Positions 5,416 to 5,482 of a stretch of DNA of 5,482 bases are shown piece by piece (positions within the stretch are counted from its first letter, which is position 1; every line of letters starts with the position of its first letter). The notes under the pieces are model-generated. The model was not told the DNA's origin, did not search any database, and saw nothing but the letters and a program-made list of their open reading frames with translations. The stretch lies in contig JAJYAB010000144.1 of assembly GCA_021779775.1 (NCBI GenBank), positions 1-5,482 of the forward strand, written 5' to 3'. Origin of the DNA: Actinomycetes bacterium. Its GTDB lineage: Bacteria > Actinomycetota > Acidimicrobiia > Acidimicrobiales > UBA8190. The position numbers and the translations under genes were made by a program.

Positions 5416-5482
5416 GACGGCGGCTCCCTCGGCGCCTGGACCGGGCGAATCCCCTGCTGCATGGCGCGTAGCGACCAGGCCG
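5408..5482. other. 3' end of window without a supported gene
   Basis: I see no supported gene in these 75 bases. An ATG at 5461 opens a frame (MARSDQA) to the window edge, with no clear ribosome site. A csrA gene often follows fliW, but its usual start (MLVLTRK-like) is not visible here. Confidence 0.5.

Noticed and set aside
5461..5482. Start of a further gene (MARSDQA...)
   Set aside because: Only seven codons are visible, no ribosome site precedes it, and it does not resemble csrA or flagellin starts.

Overview
The window is a compact, single-strand flagellar gene cluster from a high-GC bacterium, read entirely on the + strand. Codon third positions are overwhelmingly G or C. No outer-membrane ring genes are seen. 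The FliW/FlgN/FlgK/FlgL grouping and the Thr/Pro-rich MotB linker together suggest a flagellated actinobacterium. Acidimicrobiia or a relative is my best guess, but this is inference from protein style and not a phylogenetic result.

Layout: the 3' part of motA (1-513), motB (510-1361), fliL (1358-1912), an unrecognised 37-codon ORF (1909-2022), flgN (2019-2528), flgK (2540-3883), flgL (3900-4829) and fliW (4826-5407). A last 75 bases carry no supported gene. Five of the seven junctions are 4-base start/stop overlaps (ATGA or GTGA). The other two are gaps of 11 and 16 bases, each carrying a good Shine-Dalgarno sequence. This is the architecture of one tightly coupled operon.

The products fall into two functional blocks. 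MotA, MotB and FliL build the stator, which turns ion flow into torque against the rotor and is anchored to peptidoglycan. FlgN, FlgK, FlgL and FliW serve late assembly: FlgN is the cytoplasmic export chaperone for FlgK and FlgL, these two form the hook-filament junction, and FliW links flagellin level to the regulator CsrA. The small ORF sits exactly at the seam between the blocks. A possible sigma-28-like promoter overlaps the start of flgN.

Most of the window is conventional. The less ordinary points are the small ORF joined to both neighbours by ATGA overlaps, the promoter-like site near a second flgN start, and a near-perfect 18-base tandem repeat that either extends FliW with four RPTQTT hexapeptides or is an untranslated leader. 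Possible RNA hairpins lie at the flgL/fliW junction and at the fliW stop. I see no mobile element, CRISPR array, tRNA or rRNA.
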